A DNA stretch of 64,000 nucleotides from Arenibacter sp. 6A1. GTDB lineage: Bacteria > Bacteroidota > Bacteroidia > Flavobacteriales > Flavobacteriaceae. Below, in pieces: positions 60,568 through 64,000 of the stretch. Below the pieces are notes generated by a model that had not been told where the DNA came from, searched no databases, and saw nothing but the letters and a program-made list of their open reading frames with translations. The position numbers were made by a program, and so were the translations under genes. The stretch spans positions 62,001 to 126,000 of the forward strand of contig NZ_JAAXCQ010000006.1 of the NCBI RefSeq assembly GCF_012272855.1. The letters are read 5' to 3'. Each line of letters begins with the position of its first letter. The first letter of the stretch is position 1.

Positions 60568-62094
60568 TTATTTTTTGCTTAGCTGAAACAGGTCTACTCT
60601 TCTGTCTCTAAGGTTTCGTACGCTTCCAAACTGATTGAGTTGTCTTAGAAGGTCCAAATCTACATCGACAATTAGGATCATTTCAGTATTTGGTGTGGTT
60701 TCTGCTTTCACCCCATTGGAAGGAAAAGCAAAGTCACAGGGGGTAAAAACCATGGATTGGGCATATTGAATATCCATATTATGAACCTTGGGCAAGTTCC
60801 CAACGCTTCCGGCGATGGCTACATAACATTCGTTTTCTATGGCTCTGGCCTGGGCGCAATGTCTAACTCTAGAAAAACCATTTTGAGTATCGGTAAGGAA
60901 GGGGACGAATAAAATATCCATGCCTTCATCTGCCAAAAGTCTGCTTAGTTCCGGAAACTCGGAATCATAACAGATAAGGACGCCTATCTTTCCACAATCG
61001 GTATCGATAATTTTAATCTCGGATCCTCCTTGCAAGCCCCACACTTTAGCCTCGTCCGGGGTGACATGGAGTTTTTCATAGCGTTCCTTGGTTCCGTCAC
61101 GCTTACAGACATACCCTACATTATAGAGCATTCCGTTCTGGATTTCGGGCATGCTTCCGCTAATGATATTGATGTTATAGGAAATGGCCAATTCCGAGAA
61201 CCTTTGTATAATGGTAGCGGTGTGCTTCGCAAGTTCCCGAATGGCATCGGGCTCGGACATATGATTGTTTTCGGCCATCAGAGGCGCATTGAAAAACTCG
61301 GGAAACAAGGCAAAATCCGAACGGTAGCCAGAAACGGCATCTATAAAGTATTCGGCCTGCTGCAATACCTCCTCTAAGTTTTTATACGGGCGCATTTGCC
61401 ACTGTATGAGCCCCAAGCGTACGATCTTTTTGGTCGCCGTGGCATTTTTGTTCTTTTTCTCGTAATAAATATTGTTCCATTCCATCAGAACTGCATAGTC
61501 GTTGGAATCCGAATCTCCTTCCAAATAGTTCTTTAGGATTTTGCTGGGATGGAAATCGTTGGAAATCTGAAAATTTAGCACCGGGTCATGAATTTCCTTG
61601 CGCTTCACTTTTTCTATATAGGCCTTTGGAGACAAGGTGTCCATATATTTGTGATAGTTTGGTATTCTTCCCCCAAAAGCGACTCTTTTAAGGTTTAATC
61701 GTTCACACAATTCCTTTCTGTAATCGTATAATCTACGTCCTAGCCTAAGTCCTCTGAATTCGGGTTTTATAAAAACTTCTATACCATAAAGGGTGTCTCC
61801 GTCTGCAGTATGTGTGTTAAAAGTGTAGTTTCCCGTAATCTGCTCATAGGTGTGGTGGTCATCGAGCTTCTCGTAATCCAAGATAATAGAGAGGGCACAT
61901 CCCGCAATTTGATCGTTTACCTTTATAACGACCTGGCCCTCGGGGAATTCGTTGATCAGAGTTTCAATCTGATTTTCTCTCCAATAAGCATTGGGCATAG
62001 AGCTGTAGGAGGCTATCATGACTTTTTTTAACTCTTGATAGTCGTCTAGACTCAAATAGGTTAATTCAACATTTTCAATATCTTCCATATTCAT
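60568..62094 (-). CDS. GNAT acetyltransferase-carbon-nitrogen hydrolase fusion
   Basis: 508 residues. N-terminal GNAT domain (about 8-150) with the acetyl-CoA loop RGLRLGRRLYDYRK; C-terminal nitrilase/CN-hydrolase domain (about 225-505) with the catalytic triad E266 (LFPEFF), K341 (ERYEKLHV) and C375 (LICYDSEF). This fusion is known from many Bacteroidota and Proteobacteria genomes; it presumably acetylates an amine and hydrolyses an amide on related substrates. No operon partner. Confidence 0.92.
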   Translation of the reverse strand: MNMEDIENVELTYLSLDDYQELKKVMIASYSSMPNAYWRENQIETLINEFPEGQVVIKVNDQIAGCALSIILDYEKLDDHHTYEQITGNYTFNTHTADGDTLYGIEVFIKPEFRGLRLGRRLYDYRKELCERLNLKRVAFGGRIPNYHKYMDTLSPKAYIEKVKRKEIHDPVLNFQISNDFHPSKILKNYLEGDSDSNDYAVLMEWNNIYYEKKNKNATATKKIVRLGLIQWQMRPYKNLEEVLQQAEYFIDAVSGYRSDFALFPEFFNAPLMAENNHMSEPDAIRELAKHTATIIQRFSELAISYNINIISGSMPEIQNGMLYNVGYVCKRDGTKERYEKLHVTPDEAKVWGLQGGSEIKIIDTDCGKIGVLICYDSEFPELSRLLADEGMDILFVPFLTDTQNGFSRVRHCAQARAIENECYVAIAGSVGNLPKVHNMDIQYAQSMVFTPCDFAFPSNGVKAETTPNTEMILIVDVDLDLLRQLNQFGSVRNLRDRRVDLFQLSKK

Positions 62095-62139
62095 GATAAT
62101 AGCCTTTAAAAGGGGGTGTTGCTGGTTGGTATACTGTTA

Positions 62140-62874
62140 TTATTTGTGGTGGGTCTTTTGGGAGTCCGAAATTAAGTCGTCCAGGTCTTTAAGTTCCTTT
62201 TCGGTTAAATCGCGCCACTTTCCTACTGGGACATCCAATTCTATATTCATAATTCTTATCCGCTTTAGGGCCACTACATTATAGTTGAAGTATTCGCACA
62301 TTCTTCGAATTTGGCGGTTTAGCCCTTGTGATAAGATAATTTTAAATTGGTATTTACTTATTTTTTCTAAATGGCATTTTCGAGTAACCCGATCTAAAAT
62401 AGGGACCCCGTTGCTCATTTTTTCCAAAAAATCTTGTGTAATAGGTCTGTCAACCTCTACGATATATTCCTTTTCGTGATTGTTTCTTGCCCTAAGTATT
62501 TTATTGACAATATCGCCATCATTGGTCAAAAGAATAAGGCCTTCACTAGGTTTGTCCAATCGGCCAATAGGGAAAATACGACTGGGATAATTAATGTAAT
62601 CTATAATATTGTCTTTTTCTACCCTTGTATCCGTAGTACAAACAATGCCCAAAGGCTTGTTAAAGGCTATATAAACGCGTTTATCTTTCTCTTCGGAAAT
62701 AAGCTTCCCATCTACCCGGATTTCATCCGCAATGGTGATTTTTGTCCCCATTTCCGGAACCTTTCCATTAATGGTTACACGCCCCTGATCTATGAGTTTG
62801 TCTGCAGCCCTGCGGGAACAATACCCCATTTCGCTTAAAAACTTATTAATTCTTTTGCCCTCCTTCTCTTCCAT
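62140..62874 (-). CDS. RsuA/RluF-family rRNA pseudouridine synthase
   Basis: 244 residues. An N-terminal S4 domain (INKFLSEMGYCSRRAADKLI) is followed by the RluB/E/F-RsuA catalytic domain with GRLDKPSEGLILLTNDGD (catalytic Asp) and LSQGLNRQIRRMCEYFNYN. It best resembles RluF (23S U2604) given GLNRQIRRMCEYF, but the exact target site cannot be set by eye. Confidence 0.9.
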   Translation of the reverse strand: MEEKEGKRINKFLSEMGYCSRRAADKLIDQGRVTINGKVPEMGTKITIADEIRVDGKLISEEKDKRVYIAFNKPLGIVCTTDTRVEKDNIIDYINYPSRIFPIGRLDKPSEGLILLTNDGDIVNKILRARNNHEKEYIVEVDRPITQDFLEKMSNGVPILDRVTRKCHLEKISKYQFKIILSQGLNRQIRRMCEYFNYNVVALKRIRIMNIELDVPVGKWRDLTEKELKDLDDLISDSQKTHHK

Positions 62875-63046
62875 ATTTACACTCCTAATTCTCTATATAT
62901 TGCGTTATCGGTTCTTGAACCTTTTAGCTGAAATGGTTCAGAAACTAATAGCAAATTTATGGCTTTTTTTGATTGGTTACGCTATTAAAAAATTACGGGT
63001 ACGCCTGTAATTATGTCAAAATTATAAAGCCATAGCTGTCATAAAT

Positions 63047-63081
63047 ATCCAACCTAGTTCTTACTAGGAACTAGGTTGGAT
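63047..63081. repeat. inverted repeat after the GH20-like gene
   Basis: 14-bp perfect arms ATCCAACCTAGTTC / GAACTAGGTTGGAT with a 7-nt loop, 10 bp past the stop at 63092. No trailing T run on the minus strand. Probable terminator. Confidence 0.7.
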
Positions 63082-63091
63082 AGAAATGGTT

Positions 63092-64000
63092 TTATTTTTT
63101 TAAAGCATCTGAGTTCTCCATATAAACTTCCTTATTCATCTCCTGATTTAATTTTTCGAAGAACAGTATTTCCGCATAAAATTGCCAGTCAAAATTTAAG
63201 GATTGGTTGGCCAAATGAACGTGATGGTCCTGATCTAAAATATAGTTGTCTGGTTTTGATAAGATACGCGTTTTTCCATAAACCTCCTCTAATTCCCTTC
63301 TCAAGGATGTGAATGTTTTTTGCAATTCTTTTAAATTAGTAGCTGCCAGTGCTAATTGTTCTTGGTTCTCGGCATTGTCGTACGCTTGTAAGGCTAAAAG
63401 GATTTGTGGACTAAATTGGGCCAATTTGTTTACTTGCTCATAGACTTCTAAGTTATAAATGTTTCTTAGGGCTTTGGCTTTAGAGGCTTCAATTTTCTTA
63501 GCGATGCTATCCGTCGTTTGTTTTATTTCGGATGCTTGTTGTAGGCGCTCGGCATATTTTGTGCTCCAGGCACCTTTATTGTTTGGGTCTGGAAAATCTA
63601 TGACTGCCTTCTCCAATGCGTTTTTCATAGAAGGAAGGTAATTGCGCTGATTGCCTTGGAGCAAAGCATTTTTCCAGAAGGCAACAGGTTGTTCAAGCTC
63701 GGTAATAAAACTGTTCTCTTCCCCAGCCATAGTGTAACCATATTGTCTATGTCTAATGGCAGTTTTTAAAGCATCCTTAGATTGTTTGTCTCCAGACCAA
63801 CCGTATTCTGAAAAAGCCAAAATACCACGCATATATAATTCAAAATGTGGGGAATCGTCGTCCCATAAGGTCAATAATAATCCGTCAAGGCCACTTTTAA
63901 TAGAACTCTCGGCAAAGGACCTGATATTTTCTATATTGCCGTCTTCTTGTGGCATGAGTACCCACCTGGTTTGTCCGGCAGTGGCTCCCATAACCTGTAA
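63092..64000 (-). CDS. beta-N-acetylhexosaminidase-like protein, 3' part (truncated by window edge)
   Basis: Only the C-terminal 303 residues are visible; the frame is open to the right edge and the true start lies beyond base 64000. GLLLTLWDDDSPHFELYMRGILAFSEYGWSG resembles the end of the catalytic barrel in Bacteroidota GH20-like enzymes, followed by helical segments (NALEKAVIDFPDPNNKGAWS, TDSIAKKIEASKAKALRNIY). The catalytic Asp-Glu pair would be outside the window. A second GH20 enzyme, unlike it in its C-terminal part, is at 24.7-26.3 kb. Confidence 0.6.
   Translation of the reverse strand, partial: LQVMGATAGQTRWVLMPQEDGNIENIRSFAESSIKSGLDGLLLTLWDDDSPHFELYMRGILAFSEYGWSGDKQSKDALKTAIRHRQYGYTMAGEENSFITELEQPVAFWKNALLQGNQRNYLPSMKNALEKAVIDFPDPNNKGAWSTKYAERLQQASEIKQTTDSIAKKIEASKAKALRNIYNLEVYEQVNKLAQFSPQILLALQAYDNAENQEQLALAATNLKELQKTFTSLRRELEEVYGKTRILSKPDNYILDQDHHVHLANQSLNFDWQFYAEILFFEKLNQEMNKEVYMENSDALKK

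Noticed and set aside
1-64000. CRISPR array, rRNA, tRNA, prophage or insertion sequence
   Set aside because: No regularly spaced repeats, no tRNA-like cloverleaf with CCA or T-loop signature, no transposase, integrase or phage structural gene was seen by reading; an absence claim limited by manual inspection.

Overview
The window is a chromosomal segment from a member of the Bacteroidota, almost certainly a marine-type Flavobacteriaceae. The evidence is low G+C DNA, TAnnTTTG-type minus-7 promoter elements, and lineage-typical genes: DUF5606, DUF2795, DUF4105/Lnb, a two-domain DUF1080 protein, a GNAT-nitrilase fusion, a long SecA without the C-terminal zinc motif, and an HGVHSPF-motif methyltransferase relative. 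No rRNA, tRNA, CRISPR array, prophage or insertion sequence was seen. Most of the window is core or housekeeping sequence, with accessory content in envelope and glycan genes.

Layout. 1-8.7 kb: a secreted thioredoxin-like protein, lysA, a LON-domain protein, sucC, two tandem small exported paralogues, DUF1456, a TerB-like protein, Hsp20 and uvrB. 8.9-15.1 kb: an ABC-2 exporter pair, an unrecognised protein with a kinase-like motif set, a nucleoid-associated protein, a pRiA4b ORF-3-like protein and heme A synthase. 15.3-21.3 kb: one tightly packed minus-strand operon (nucleotidyltransferase, a glycerophosphotransferase-GT2 fusion, Sua5/YrdC, CCA-adding enzyme), followed after a 640-bp gap by a second GT2 closely related to the fusion's C-terminal half. 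21.9-24.3 kb: dapD diverging from ruvX-def-DUF5606. 24.7-26.9 kb: a SGNH hydrolase and a GH20 hexosaminidase lipoprotein. 27.3-30.5 kb: mazG, a MATE exporter, a small acidic protein and a PAP2 phosphatase.

30.5-34.2 kb: a four-gene operon (GT2, double LAB_N membrane protein, ArnT-like GT, membrane protein) that looks like lipid A or envelope glycosylation. 34.4-36.9 kb: galM, DUF2911, meaB. 37.2-40.7 kb: a Tat-exported Gfo/Idh oxidoreductase with a double DUF1080 protein, then msrA. 41.4-50.4 kb: a small exported protein, secA, DUF2795, a PduO-type cobalamin adenosyltransferase, a 55-residue membrane protein, a methyltransferase-family remnant, an ABC-F ATPase and a DUF4105/Lnb protein. 50.7-56.9 kb: pssA converging on the kdsD-tatC-AhpD-like-lptB set, then recQ. 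57.0-64.0 kb: an S66 carboxypeptidase, a CarboxypepD_reg-like protein, a PepSY protein, the GNAT-nitrilase fusion, an RluF-type pseudouridine synthase, and the 3' part of a probable GH20 enzyme that runs off the window.

Functional themes are lysine/DAP biosynthesis (lysA, dapD), envelope biogenesis (pssA, lptB, kdsD, Lnb-like, tatC, secA, lipid A operon, phosphopolyol/GT2 locus), B12-dependent propionate metabolism (meaB plus adenosyltransferase) and amino-sugar polymer breakdown (GH20, SGNH). The least explained items are an 85-bp dispersed repeat in three ungapped copies with RNA-like complementarity, the protein at 11.2-12.3 kb with a protein-kinase-like motif set, the glycerophosphotransferase-GT2 fusion locus, and the methyltransferase relative that has lost its SAM-binding core.
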